Shown here piece after piece: positions 36,930 through 48,764 of a stretch of DNA of 64,000 nucleotides (the first letter of the stretch is position 1; each line of letters opens with the position of its first letter). The stretch is from Oxytricha trifallax (lineage: Eukaryota; Ciliophora; Spirotrichea; Sporadotrichida; Oxytrichidae): assembly GCA_000711775.1 (NCBI GenBank), contig ARYC01002005.1, forward strand, positions 20,542-84,541, written 5' to 3'. Below the pieces are notes generated by a model. The model did not search any database, was not told the origin of the DNA, and saw nothing but the letters and a program-made list of their open reading frames with translations. A program made the position numbers and the translations under genes.

Positions 36930-37489
36930 CTTTGTTCCTCTTCCTATTACTGAATTTCAAGTTTTAATTTATAGACTTCTGGATCCTATTGTTAAAAATC
37001 TTACTATTATTTATGGGCATCTTATAGGAGGTCAACCCTGTAAGGATACGTGGAGAAAGTTCTTAGAAGCTGCAACAAACATCAGAGATGGAGCTCCATT
37101 TTTATCAATTTAGTTCCATTAAATTAGTACTAAAATATTTTAAATTTAATTAGTACTGGTACTAAATCCGTTAAGTTTAATTGGTACCAATTTAACAGTA
37201 CCAAAACTTAATTAGTACCTTTTTTTTAATCCAGTGAGATTTTAATGAAAAAGTTCCAATCTGGTTCAAAACTTAATTGGTAACAGTACCAACCTGAACT
37301 TTAACTGAGTTAGTACCAAAATAAAAATTATTAAGGGTGAAATTATAAAAATTATAGTTATAAACTGAGTATAAATATGAAGCCTTAGAGCTGAGAGCAA
37401 ACCATCATTAATGCTGTGGCAACTCCTACACACTACAGCTTTAACTAGAGAGGTTTAAAGAGCTTTATTATCGAAATTTAAATTTAAAC

Positions 37490-37744
37490 ATGGCGGTCAA
37501 CTTAAATCGCAAAGCAGCTTCTATAGGAACTGGTTAATCATAGCTCAACTTTGGTTTCACTAAGAAACCAGAATTAATCTACATTGAGAGGGAGGCAGAG
37601 CTAAGATCTATTGAATTTGAAGCCTAGGTTTATATCATAGAAGTTTAAAACAAGAATCAGAGAGCTGAGTTGGGAATTTAAACATAAGTTGGTATGTTGA
37701 GGAAGTAAAGGAACAGCTTCAGATTGAAAACTAAAACTGATTAA
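37490..37744 (+). pseudogene. TBE A zinc-finger/kinase gene, N-terminal remnant
   Basis: It starts MAVNLNRKAASIGTGQSQLN at 37490. It aligns with the complete gene at 53866, carries a frame change near 37700, and is cut off before the first zinc finger. Confidence 0.85.
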
Positions 37745-37845
37745 TATTACACGCACTCCTAATTCATTACAGTTATAATTAATTATTAATTTGGATATTT
37801 AATGAATATAAATAATTTCCTATTTTTATCTACTTTAACAATATT
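37745..37845 (+). repeat. Solo end of a T-family long-TIR element
   Basis: About 100 bp matches the right end of T1 (ACTCCTAATTCATTACAGTT, then AATTTCCTATTTTAATC-like sequence, ending near CAATATTA). It lies exactly between the broken TBE A and TBE B sequences. A T element probably inserted here and was largely deleted. Confidence 0.7.
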
Positions 37846-37856
37846 ATATCTATTAT

Positions 37857-38659
37857 CTTATTAATGATATGACTCTTAAAAACTGAGCTCATTTCTCTCT
37901 GCTCCAGAGAGCTGTAATGTTTCATCGCCATTTTCCTGAGCTTCATATCTCTGCTTAATCCATAGCTAACATATATAAAAAGAATGGAATATCATACAAG
38001 ACAGTCAATCGCATTAAGAGCGTGAATGACTTTAATGTTCCATTTTATAAGACTAATTTAAATTATATATTCGATTAAATGCAGAGGGCTAGTACTAATA
38101 ATATTTAGTACATACACGCTGATGAGGCAGTATTCACGTTTAATACCTTCATATCAAGTTCTTGGTATAAAAGATATAGCAACATTGAAGTATATGATTA
38201 AAAGGTTTAGGTTTAAACTCATGCAATACTTGGTGGAATAAGCGAAGATAACGGCCTCGAGACTTATGTTATCCACCCTCGCTCAATAAAGACCGAATAA
38301 TACATAAAGTTCTTATAATAACTCAGAGATAAGTACGCCGAATAAGAGATTATTCTGTTTGTAGATAACTTATCTGTCCATAAAACTAAAGACACAAGGA
38401 GAATATGAAAGGCTAAACATAACACCTGTATTTAATGTTCCTTACAGCCCTTAGTTTAATGGAATTGAATTATATTGGGGATTATTGAAAGGTCATAATA
38501 AGAAATTGCAGCTCTATCACTTGATGCATGATTTGAAGATAGATACAGTAGATTTTATTAAGAGTGCTGCTAAGAGAGTCAGCGATGATAAAGCTAAAGT
38601 TGTGCGCAAGAGAAGGTAGATTTTGTGTTTATAAATAAGTATTAGATTTAAACGAATGA
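37857..38659 (+). pseudogene. TBE B transposase, 5'-truncated
   Basis: It lacks about the first 110 codons. It keeps IHADEAVFTFN, ILFVDNLSVHKT and NVPYSPQFNGIELYWG. A TGA stands where the relatives have Trp (LKN-stop-AHF against LKYWAHF in D), and a base is lost near 38398. It is not functional. Confidence 0.85.
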
Positions 38660-38665
38660 ATAAGT

Positions 38666-38899
38666 TCACATAATAAATTTGCCCGTAAAGAGATTTGGCT
38701 TCTCTTTCTTTTCTTCCTCTTAAGGCTTGCTTGGGCCCATGTTTCTTCTCTTAGTGCCAGCTCCTGCATCTATGTTAATCTCTTCTGGCTTTTATAAATC
38801 ATTGAAGAGCCTCTTACTCAATTCACGCTTTACTTGAGACTTTCTCTCTCTGTTTAATTTGCTGCGCTCTTTCATCAAGTATATAGCAGTACCAGGTTT
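38666..38899 (-). pseudogene. TBE B 22-kDa-class gene, last exon only
   Basis: The minus strand reads KPGTAIYLMKERSKLNRERK and EINIDAGAGTKRRNMGPSKP to a TGA at 38666. It matches exon 3 of elements A and C and is lost within 2 bp of the predicted exon 3 boundary. Exons 1-2, the intergenic region and the start of the kinase gene are deleted. Confidence 0.8.
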
Positions 38900-40193
38900 T
38901 TAAGTTAAGAAGAAGGTCATCAAAGAGGCTGCAAAAATTGAAGAAGACGTTAAATAACCCGCCTTAGAGCATTAAATGTTGCCAACCAAAATTGACTATT
39001 AATGCAAAGAATGCAAAAAAAATTTCCCTCACAAGTCAACTTATATATAAAAAAAACTTAAAAGATATACACAACAATATGCCTAGGTTATATCTTAAGC
39101 ATTAAAAGAAGATGGGAGTATATCTGTGAGTTCTATGAGAAGCCATATTTTCATACAAAAGACCTCAAAGTTCACTTAAAGAAAAAGCATAATCAAAGTT
39201 TTGACATTATTCATGAACCTAAAAGGGATACATTCCTCTAAAAAGAAGATCAAGAAGCCCAGTGGAGTCTCTTAGAGTAGAAGTTTAGAAGTAAGTTAAA
39301 ATGAAGAAAGCAGTCAAGAGCTTTCCAGTCCCTGAGATCAATAAAATCATGGTTAAAATAGAGGCAATGAAGATTCCCATATTAGAAATTATTGACTTAG
39401 ATTCTTGCCTAGAAAGCTACCTCACTCTCGAAGATAAAATAGAGAAGAGAGTCACTACTGATGACTAATATGCTTACAAGATATATCCTTTCAATTACTT
39501 CCTTGCTGATGACAAGTTCCAAATGGAATTTGTTAATGAGTATTATGCTCTTTAAAAGGCAAAGTTCAAAGAGTGTAGGCATATTATCTAGCTTGATGCT
39601 ATTTTACTTGGTAAAGATCATATAGCCTTCAGGCTTCCCTTACTAGTAATGACTTACAGTTAATTCATACTGGCAATAGATGTCAGAGATAAATTAGCTA
39701 GATAGTATAGCAGATAGTGGAGGGGATTGAAGAGCTTCACAAGCAAGGTTATGTTCATAGAGACTTAAGGCCAGAGAACATCATGATAAACTTTCAACTT
39801 CTTAGAGTTTATATTATTGATTTCAACAGAGCTCAAAGAGTGGATGCATCTACATTAGGAAATGTATACGCCTCTCCAGGTTATTTCCCAGAAAGAGAAA
39901 ATTGGAGAGACGGAGACACTTAATGAGAAATCTGGGCTTTAACAGTAATAATAATTGAGAGCGACATGCCGAGAAATGATTACTTTAGCTGCAAGAGTAA
40001 GGGAGATTCTAAGTAAAGAATCAAGCAATACTTAGATAAATAAAAAATTAATGGAGGCCTAAGAGAACTTGTATACTCAACTATTATCAAACCAAGCAAT
40101 GAGAATTACGTTACAATAGATATAATCAAGAAGCAACTAAGAAGAATAAAATTCAGAGAACTGCCACATGACTCTAAGCTTATGCTTGTGTGA
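38900..40193 (+). pseudogene. TBE B zinc-finger/kinase gene, N-terminally deleted
   Basis: It retains two finger-like regions (YQCKECKKNFPHKSTY and YICEFYEKPYFHTKDLKVH) and then the kinase-like domain with YAYKIYPF, YVHRDLRPENIMIN and VYIIDFNRA. Frameshifts occur around 39100 and 39300, and a TGA replaces the Trp of the QWDVWA motif. As in element C, the DFG motif is DFN. It ends LMLV at a TGA at 40191. Confidence 0.85.
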
Positions 40194-40614
40194 AAAATTT
40201 AAAAATTGCTATACTCACTAAATTTACTAATATTTAAACTATAAACCCCTACATAAACCCTAATAAAACCCTAATAAAGTATGCGTTGATAGTATACTTT
40301 TATCAATCAAAAGCTCAATCAAACTACTGAAGGGGCTTAGGGGTTTTGATTATTTTGTAATACGCAAGGTGATACGAGTTAAAAATTTATCAAATGTAAT
40401 AAAATTCAATAATTTTGATAAATTTTAAAGTCTTAATCATCAACTCAAATAAGCTGTTTGGTGTCTCTATCATGCAGATATTTCTTTTCACCAATTATAA
40501 TATACATTATCTTAGAGTCCCTCTAATTGTATTTCATAATTTTATCTTAAATGCTAATGTTAAGATTTTTAACTTTTAAACTATAAGAAGGTTATTATTG
40601 GAGTTATGGTGATA

Positions 40615-41813
40615 TCATTGATTGTGATAGTTGATATTAAATTGGAATAACTTATTCTATTTTATTATTAAATTTATATCTTTCCAAATTAGTTACCAAA
40701 GTGTTAATTATTTTAATATTTCATGAATTTGGTTCATGTTTTTAGTAAAAATTATCCTTGCATTCTTCAATAGTCTCATTAAAAATGTCAACTCTACACT
40801 TAATTTTTTTTTTAGACATCTAGAATATTTTTTTTCAAGCCATTTACTTAATAATATTTTGATTAGTTATTGCTTATTGGTATTCTTCTGCTTTTTAATT
40901 GACTAGAGTTGAGTCCTTTATTTTTAAATGGAGCTTAATTATCTGGCCGTTGATCCTCTACACTTTTCTTACTAATAACTCTTGAGTAGCAACTCCTAGG
41001 GTTAAGGTTGCCTTTTTATGCCATCAACCAACACCAAGAATGCATTGTGGATCTCTTCTCTCCCATCAGGAACCAGTTTGATCTTTATTAAATATCAGCT
41101 TCATTGAATTATGATTCCAACTTCGTAACTTTACTTATAGCTTCCTTAACTTAGACTGCTAAGTCTTTAACTATGGAGTTTATGATATATCAGGCATTTA
41201 TGGTAACAACTTCTCATTTAAATCTTAACGGGCTTTTGATTTTAGCTAACCAATCTCTTATCAATCAGATCGTCAATCTAATTAAGCTCTGGAACTATGA
41301 TGTCGCTTTGTGTCTATGAAAATTCAGATTCTATATGTTTAAGACAGACTTCAGAGACTCAAATTCCATCCCAATATCAATATTATAATTATCTTACTTT
41401 AAAGAGGTTAATTAATTTTAGCTATTATTAGAATTATTATCATTACTTTGATCCCTTTTGACTTAGCATTGGTTTTGAACTTTTCTTAACCACATTTGGC
41501 TTCATTTTTATTTGTCGGTGTCGTAACCTTGCTATCAGCTTTTCTCGAATTGAGGGTACCTACGAGACAATTTTATGTATTATTATTGTATCTGTTCCAA
41601 ATTTCTTTCTAAGTTAAATTTTAACATTGTTGTATGTCAGTTTGCCAAGCATACATTATTTTTTTGTATGCTCCAATATCTTCTGATATTTTAGTTCTTT
41701 GAATTACTCTTCTTTGAAGAAGTCAGCAGTATAGCTCGAGTTCTCATCACATTAATCTTCAATCCGAGGTGATTTAATTTTTATTTTTGCTTAGATTTTG
41801 AAGTTTTCCCCAT
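40615..41813 (-). pseudogene. Unknown coiled-coil ORF of the 40.6-46.5 kb cluster
   Basis: The minus strand, possibly from ATG at 41813 (MGKTSKSKQKQKLNHLGLKI), holds several TGA-free blocks in shifting frames. Examples are YKKIMYAWQTDIQQCQNLTQ and NSRKADSKVTTPTNKNEAKC, then IIVPELNQIDDLIDKRLVSQ, and DLAVQVKEAISKVTKLESQF followed by RSNWFLMGEKRSTMHSW. The pattern is that of a decayed gene of about 400 codons with helical segments. Its end near 40615 is only 266 bp from TBE B. No family is recognised. Confidence 0.45.
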
Positions 41814-42571
41814 AAGTTTAATTATATTACCTATTGGAATTAATTGCTTAAATAATGTTTCATGCTGCTAAATTTAGCTATGAATGCTAAAGAAAGTTAT
41901 TTTTTATCCACCAAATTTAGCAACTTATAATATACTGTCCTAAATAGTAAAAAATCTAAGATTTTTATTTTTTGTTGGTTATTTAATATATTAATTTATT
42001 TATTAAGACGAAAATTACAAAACTATAACAAAATTTTACAAACTGAGGCAAATTCTGACAATTTGTATTATTTATCTAAAACTAAAATACAGCATATAAA
42101 ATAAAATAGTTAAAGTTTAATAAAATTAAATTCTATCAAAGTCAAATAAACTCTAACGTATTATTCTATTAGCAGCGTTTTATAATGCTTTCAATTTCAT
42201 AATACATTAATTTACAAATATATTTTAATAAATAAACACCTTAAAAACTACAAAGTCATTTAAAGTTTCCTCGATATCTTCTATATAAAAAGCTCATTAA
42301 GCTTATTAAACTCTATGCTTTCTTGTTTGTTCCAATACTAATTTTTTTTAAAAAAAATCTTTTAGGGTGATTTTTTACCATTAGTTGGCAAAATAAAATT
42401 TTCAACATCAGTAAAATATCATTTTAAAATCTTTTAAAAAACTTGATTTTGTTGAAATGAAATTTTAAGGAAAAGTCAAATATAGGGGTTTGTAAAATTA
42501 AAAATTTTAATTATTAAGCTAATTAACTTTAAATCGATAAAAATTTAACTACAACTCAAAAGCAATAGTAT

Positions 42572-43445
42572 TCATATCATAAAATTATTATTCTATTGAA
42601 TAAGTTACTAATTTAAAAGATTGTCCTCTTAATCAATGGCTCCACCATCGAGGAGTTGCATTGCTAGCTATTTATATTTATCAAGTTCGTCAATTTAACC
42701 TCTTAAATCATTCATATCATCCCTAACGAGTTAGTTTTGTTCCATAAATTTATGTTTTGTCTGAGAACCAATGTGTAGACCAGACTTTCATCTTTCCTAG
42801 TCAGCTTTCTAAGATTTTCTTTTTGTGCTCTACTTTAATATGAAAGCACATCTTCCCTTATTAATTAAATCGGCGTTAAAAATTATCTTATTTCTTACCA
42901 CTGTAACTTATTGAGTTGTTGAGGGCATCTAAAAATGAGGGCTTCATGCGTTTGATGCTTTTTTGTGAATTATCAAGCTTAACTCTTGTTTATTCCTTAG
43001 CTCTTTAAATCATCTGACTAATTCCTTCTGTGTCTAAAGTTAGAAGAATATGAGTAATCCATTACTTGTAGAAATGGATCCAGTCCATTAAGTAGGGTAA
43101 ATACTTTTAAATTGAAGGCTTGTCTTCAACATACTATTAGAAGTTATCTGCAATAAGTCTCTCTATATGAGGAATTGCTGAAAAGTATCACATCGCTTCA
43201 TTACAAATTATACAAAAGTCAAACAAAATATAATACCTCTTTCTACCCTGTGAGAATGCTTAAAAAAACGTATATATTTGAGCAATTGAGTTTGGGCAAG
43301 TATGCTTCACACTCCTTGGTCAGGAAATCGTAAAGTTCTTTTTTTTAACCTATTTTAGATTTAACCTCATTCACATGGACTCCTTGCAAATTGTTGTTCG
43401 TATTGCTTTATTAAATAATGACTCTTTCAATATTTATATAAATTA
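42572..43445 (-). pseudogene. Unknown helical ORF of the same cluster
   Basis: Three linked minus-strand blocks are seen: NNNLQGVHVNEVKSKIGQKK to YLPKLNCSNIYVFLSILTGQ; then YFSAIPHIERLIADNFQQYV, LPYLMDWIHFYKQWITHILL and KRMKPSFLDALNNSISYSGK; then KFMEQNQLVRDDMNDLRGQI and DELDKYKQLAMQLLDGGAID, ending at a TGA at 42572. The middle block is open for about 130 codons. The C-terminal part is a probable coiled coil. I do not recognise the family. It lies head-to-head with the transposase, 135 bp away. Confidence 0.5.
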
Positions 43446-43579
43446 ATAGTACAGTTGTTAAATTTTATTATTTGTTAGAGTTCTATTTTAAAACTTATAA
43501 ATGTAATTTCTTTAAGTATTCAATTTTTATTCTAAATAGTAATAATTATAAAATAAACTTAATAGAAATAAATTAAAAT

Positions 43580-45172
43580 ATGAAGAGGAGGAACCCCTAA
43601 AATTCTAAATATTCCGACATTCGAGAATTTTTTCATCAAGTTCATTGACAGAGACTATCTTCAGTAGAGGAAGATGAGCTTTCAAAGTAAAATATTTTGT
43701 GTATAATGATAATTCGTAAGATGAATTAGTTTACTGTGAAAAAACTTGTTTCATGTCCCCTAGTGATCTTGAGATAATTGATTAAAAGTTGATTTCTCTA
43801 ACAAACTCACATTAAGAGATTAGAAGCAAGAGTATTACTTAATATCGAACAAAAATCAAAATATTCATTGCCTAAATTCCTGATCCTTGAAGATTTATAA
43901 ATGCTTTAGAGGGGTAAAATAGATAACATAGTGCTTTTAGCAACGAGTAGATTAGTAACTCCTTATTAAAAGTAGATGAACTTAGCAAAAGGTAGAACGA
44001 ATAACAAACAAAAAAATTCTCAAAAATAAGAAAATGTTGCAAAGTATTGCCTTCTCATTTACTTTAATAGAGATAAGTTATCTCAAGATGATAAATACAT
44101 TGTAAGTAAATTAGACTTTGATTTTTAATCCCCTAAATTAAAATATAGTGTTGTAAATATTTCAAAAAATAATGCAAATTCTCACAATGTAGTTCGTATC
44201 ATTATAAGCTTATCATAAATCTATATGATAAACATGGGTGCACAAAAAAAAATTAATGCAGAGATTTATAATTAATATCTCCAATGTGAATTTAGGCTTT
44301 GGAAGTTGTGGGAACAAGACAATATAAAAATATTCAAGATGAGAAAAATTACTAAATTAAAAATTAATAGAAAATGCTTTTCGGTTCATGTCGCAAAATT
44401 CTTAATAAAATAATGTCTGCCAAAAGATTTCATGATTATTATATCGTCAATTTTAGTCTTGAGGTGTCACTATAAAAGATAAGAATGATTATAAGAAATG
44501 ATATTGGATATTCTTTCAAGAAGTTTTATCATAGAGATAAAAGATCAATCAGTTTAGAATGTTTGAAATAGAGATTAATTGCAGCGAGCCATTATTTAAA
44601 TTATATAAAATAATAACAAGCTGATAATAAATATTGATGAGAGTAGAATGTAAAGTTAAAGCTTTATTAGGAAAGCATGGAGTAAGAAGGGTACCAGGAT
44701 TTACAATGATTTGCTAGTTAGATATTATGGGGTTAACATGATTGCAGTTGGGTTAGTGATGGCAAGATTATGTATACTTTGAGATATTGGGAAGAATATT
44801 ACGACGGCGTTCCTTTTATTTTACTCTAAATCATTGATTACTTACATTAAAACTCTGATGAATGGGTGATAAATACTGTATTTTTATTCGATAGTGCGAC
44901 ATATCATAAGAGTGTTGTGACATAGCAAAAATTAAGATTATAATAAATATCTGTTTTATATTTGGCCCCTATTAATTCACATTGTCCACTATTGAGAAAC
45001 CTTTTCCTGTCATTAAAAATAATTAGAATCCTATAACCTAAACTACGAACAAGGAAGAATTTATGAAGGTATTTTTAAAAAATATACAGAGAAAAGACTT
45101 TTTTTGGATGAAAAATTGTTATTATAGTTGCCTAAAATATGCCAATAAGCAATATTGCAATAAGAAATTTGA
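43580..45172 (+). pseudogene. Tc1/mariner-like DDE transposase, degenerate
   Basis: From ATG at 43580 (MKRRNPQNSKYSDIREFF) the frame shifts to an N-terminal region (DNSQDELVYCEKTCFMSPSD and SHQEIRSKSITQYRTKIKIF). It then reaches a catalytic core with NIDESRM, the typical AWSKKGTRIYNDLL, and FLFDSATYHKSV, which hold the first two acidic residues. The third landmark reads LAPINSHCPLLRNLFLSLK, where Tc1-type enzymes have a Pro-Ile-Glu; the Glu is Leu here. At least three frameshifts are needed. It has no C4A4 ends and is not a TBE. It is probably an inactive transposase of a separate element. Confidence 0.65.
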
Positions 45173-45401
45173 AACTTAAAATAGAAGCATCCTTCCATTT
45201 ATGGAATTAAATTAAATACAAATATATATATTCATGAAAGTAATAAAGTTTAAAAAAATTAGAGATTCAAAAAATTACAAATTAAATTGAGCTATAAATA
45301 ACTATAATAGGCTTTGAACAATAAGATAATTGTGTTTATATTTTTTTAAGTCAATTATAAGTGTTATTTTAATAGTTAAAATTTATTAATTTAATAAATT
45401 G

Positions 45402-46494
45402 TCAATATAAATTTATTATCTTTATTTCCTCTTCCCAATCAATTTCGTTGCCAACATGAAAAGTGTAAGCCTTATCAGCATCTGACCTTGTTAATATTTC
45501 TAGACTATACTATCCTTGAAAATTTTTTTTCGATGTTATCCCAAAATTCTTGTGGCTTCTTGGAGTGCTAAATTTTCTCAGCTCGAATTTTCTACAGAAT
45601 TTAATTTAATATCTTATAATAAAGACTACCTTTTACACCAATGAGATAATGCTCCCATGAGTATTTATGGGTTTTGCTATTAATAAAATTTCCTTTTGAG
45701 GTGAGCTTTACACAAACCAGAGTCTTTATTATATGATATCAATTATCTTCTCGGTGTGTAGCCCTTCTAGCTAAGTATTACAAAGTTTCCAATTTAAGAT
45801 GACTCCTTGCTGTTACATTAGTGAAAGGGGTATCTGTTTTAATATGTGGTTTGGTAAAAATTACTGAGGCATCGATTTCTGTCCCTTATAATGGGTTGTA
45901 TTCAATAACAACAGAGAAAATAGATCCTGTCAATGTCAACATGATCTTGTGTAAACTCAACCAAAAATACTCATTTTTTTAAATCTAGGTATAACTTGAT
46001 TGGTTTTCCGTGAGCCATGATCTGTTTATATTGGTTCTCCCATGCTTTGCAAATATGACCTCCTTAACTTCTAATATTTGTTCTGGAATTTTAGCACTTT
46101 AGGTTTAGTCCTTGTCATACTTTAAAATCATCATTTATTAGTAGCTACATGACTCTAGTAGTTTTTATTTAATTAAATATTATTTCCCAGGCATTTCAGT
46201 TTAATCCACAAGTAAACACTCATCCATATGCTTTTCGTAATGAATTGATTATTTGAAAATCTTTTGACATCCTAAGCATTTAAGCTTCTTCAGGAGTTAT
46301 TCAGCTCTTTAAATTTTATGAAAAATGTTGCATTAGTTAGGCTTGATCCAGTAATTCTCTTTCGAATTAAAGCTTTTGAACGGTTTTAGGCAGTAATTAC
46401 AAATGAGATCTTCTGATTAAACTGAATCAATGTTTGCTTTCATTGTCAGTTCCTTAAATAATTTATGGCATTCCTTGCTGTATTCCTTAAACAT
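45402..46494 (-). pseudogene. MT-A70 family (METTL14/MTA9-like) protein with zinc fingers
   Basis: A single minus-strand frame runs about 340 codons with one TGA, far longer than chance here. Two Cys pairs with His/Cys follow-ups (LICNYCLKPF, and CLGCQKIFKQSIHYEKHMDEC) resemble zinc fingers. The C-terminal half aligns by eye with the MT-A70 methyltransferase fold: FSVVIEYNPL where active enzymes have DPPW and METTL14 has EPPL; VCVKLTSKGNF; YSWEHYLIGVKGS; KKPQEFWDNIEKKF; and, after a one-base shift, a GNEI ending. The catalytic motif is lost, as in non-catalytic partner subunits. The TGA falls where relatives have Trp. Known relatives in ciliates take part in DNA N6-adenine methylation. Confidence 0.7.
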
Positions 46495-48764
46495 TAGCTG
46501 AGTATTATATTTATTATTATTGTAGAATCAGATCAGTACTTCTAGTACCAACGATTTTGATTATTCATAACTTAAATATAATTTCTTTTGATAAAAATGA
46601 GAAAAATTAAATTACTCTAAACTCACAAAGATTAATTGATTTGAAAGGTAAATGATTATTTTTTTAACCATCAGATGGTTAAATTTTCACCATAAATGAG
46701 AAATTGAGTTTTATCCAAATTCAATTAATCAACCCTGAATCATAAATAAGGTAATCTACTTTATTTTAGTGATTTTCTTAGAAATATTTTGATTTTGAAT
46801 ATATACATAGAATTATTTAATTTATTTACTACCTTAAAAATTGTAACAGGGCTTAAATTTTATTTTCTAACTCAATGCCCTATAAATTGTATATTAACCC
46901 CCAAATTCTTTAATTTAATGTTTTAGTGTAATTGATTTTGTAACTCAAGGTTTATTTGGAAGATTATCAAGAAAATTGATTTTTTGCAAAATTTGACTAA
47001 GATTTGTAACTTAGCAGTATATATATATTTAATAAAAGTAAGAGATTATAAATCTTTTGATTAATGCCAAATTAAACTCTAATAATTATATCAATCTTTT
47101 TTAAGGTTTATTTTATTTATTCAATCTCATTTATTCTCTACAAATCTTAATAAACTAATAAGTTTAAACTATACAATTTTGGGGTTAGTATTGTAAATAT
47201 TATTTTGCGAATTTTTTAATACTGAAATCAAATTTTATTTAGTTTATTTATTATTTTTCTAATTAATTATACTTAAAAGATAGTCTTTTTCATCAAGTGT
47301 CAATTACCTTTTGAAGGAAAACTTTTAATTATTGATAAAATACAAAAGATTAGGAATTTTTTTTAGTGTAAAATAAATAAACTGCCTATTTTTAGATTAA
47401 TATAAATATAATTACAAGTCATATTAAAAAATGGGAATAATATACTGCTTTTTTTAGTTACTTGTATAAACTAAATAACAAGAAAGTAATTATGCAGTTT
47501 GTATTAATAATTATTTTATCATTTTCTAAATCATTTCTACTTCTACAAAGACAAGTAATGGGTTTCAAATATAAAACATTAGGTTTATTGAGTGTTTTCA
47601 CTTACTTTACTTGACTTTACTATAATAATCTTAGATTTAGTAGTTTTGACTTAATAACACTGAATGCAAATAAAATATTGGATATTTTCAAGCTAAATGG
47701 TTTGAATAAGTTTGATTATAGTATTTTAAATGTTATAAATGTGAGAGAGAAAAATAATTACTTTATAATTTTGAGATCCTTGAGCTAGAGCAGTATAGTA
47801 GATCATTTTTAAAATTTCTATTTTTAAACCCATTTTCTTTTTAATTTAGCATAATATAATCTTGAATTGTTAATTTATGAATCTAAACAACTTTTAATTT
47901 TGAAAAATTTATGATCGATATTATTATCTTTATACTGATTGATTGTTTGATGAACTTTAAATAATAAAATGATTTCAAAAATATGAAATTAAGCCAGGAT
48001 TATTAAGAATAATAATTAGCATTTTATAAAGAATTATATAATTACTTTCTATTTAAAATCTCTAAATTTATTTTTAAAACTTGATTGGAATAAGTTGTGT
48101 CATTACTTATAAATTTATTTGATTAAAAAAACTGATTTTAAACATAAATTGAAAATTTATCATAGGTTTATCCTTATAATTATAATGTAATATAAAAGCA
48201 TTTGAATATTTTTAACAATATATTCTTAGGATTACATTCATTTCTTTCATAATTTTTCAAGATTAATTGTATAAATGAACTTAAAAATAATACGTAAATT
48301 TTGTTAAAAAAGAAATTTTACAAAAAAATAGCATAATTAATGATCAAATTTCTATAAGGATTCTTAAATTTATATGGATTAAATTAATGAAACAGCAATA
48401 TCAAATATTTAGATATACAAATAAATATAAAACAAAAGAAAAATAAGAAAAATAAAAAATTTGTAATATTCTCAATTATGTTTAATTAACTTTGTCAATC
48501 TCTAAGAAAGATTAAGATAATTAAGTAGAAATACATAAATATAAATATTAATTAAAGTCCCTTATTTTGTATATTAACCAATTCATTAAAAAGTCCAAAA
48601 ATATAAACGAATTATTTTTAGTTTATAATTTTAATGAATTAAAAAGTCTTATGGAGTTTTAATATAAAAAATTATCATTAAATTCAATAAATAAAAAGAA
48701 ATTAATCAATAAATGACACTTGATCTTATCTGTAGTAACTCAGAGGCCTCCCCAGTTCTTTTCT
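46495..48764. other. AT-rich germline DNA, no gene seen
   Basis: No sustained ciliate-code frame was recognised. I looked for inverted repeats that would end the 40.6-46.5 kb cluster and found none. Confidence 0.45.

Larger units (their letters stand above)
34967..37744 (+). mobile_element. TBE transposon A (5' two thirds), truncated
   Basis: The left end has CAAAACCCCAAAACCCC and a close match to the 78-bp inverted repeat of the complete TBE at 51337, preceded by ATT (34964-34966). It carries the transposase, the 22-kDa-class gene in reverse, and the first part of the zinc-finger/kinase gene. It then breaks at about 37744 into a solo T-family end. The right TIR is absent. Confidence 0.9.
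37857..40348 (+). mobile_element. TBE transposon B (3' part), different subfamily
   Basis: It begins inside a transposase and ends with an inverted repeat reading (complemented) CAAAACCCCTAAGCCCC then TTCAGTAGTTTGATTGAG, followed by ATT (40349-40351). Its TIR and genes match element D at 62831, not A or C. Together with A it forms a head-to-tail mosaic of two TBE subfamilies with the middle sections lost. Confidence 0.85.

Noticed and set aside
36862..37113. 83-aa plus-strand ORF with hydrophobic stretches
   Set aside because: It is mostly antisense to exon 1 of the TBE A 22-kDa-class gene and its upstream region. The minus-strand reading is conserved in element C.
34967..40351. A single complete TBE from 34967 to 40348
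   Set aside because: The two ends have different TIR subfamilies, the transposase occurs twice, and a T-family fragment lies between the halves. It is a mosaic.
43580..45172. Assigning this transposase to the TBE family
   Set aside because: Its core motifs (NIDESRM, AWSKKG, FLFDSATYHKS) differ from the TBE landmarks, and no C4A4 inverted repeats flank it.
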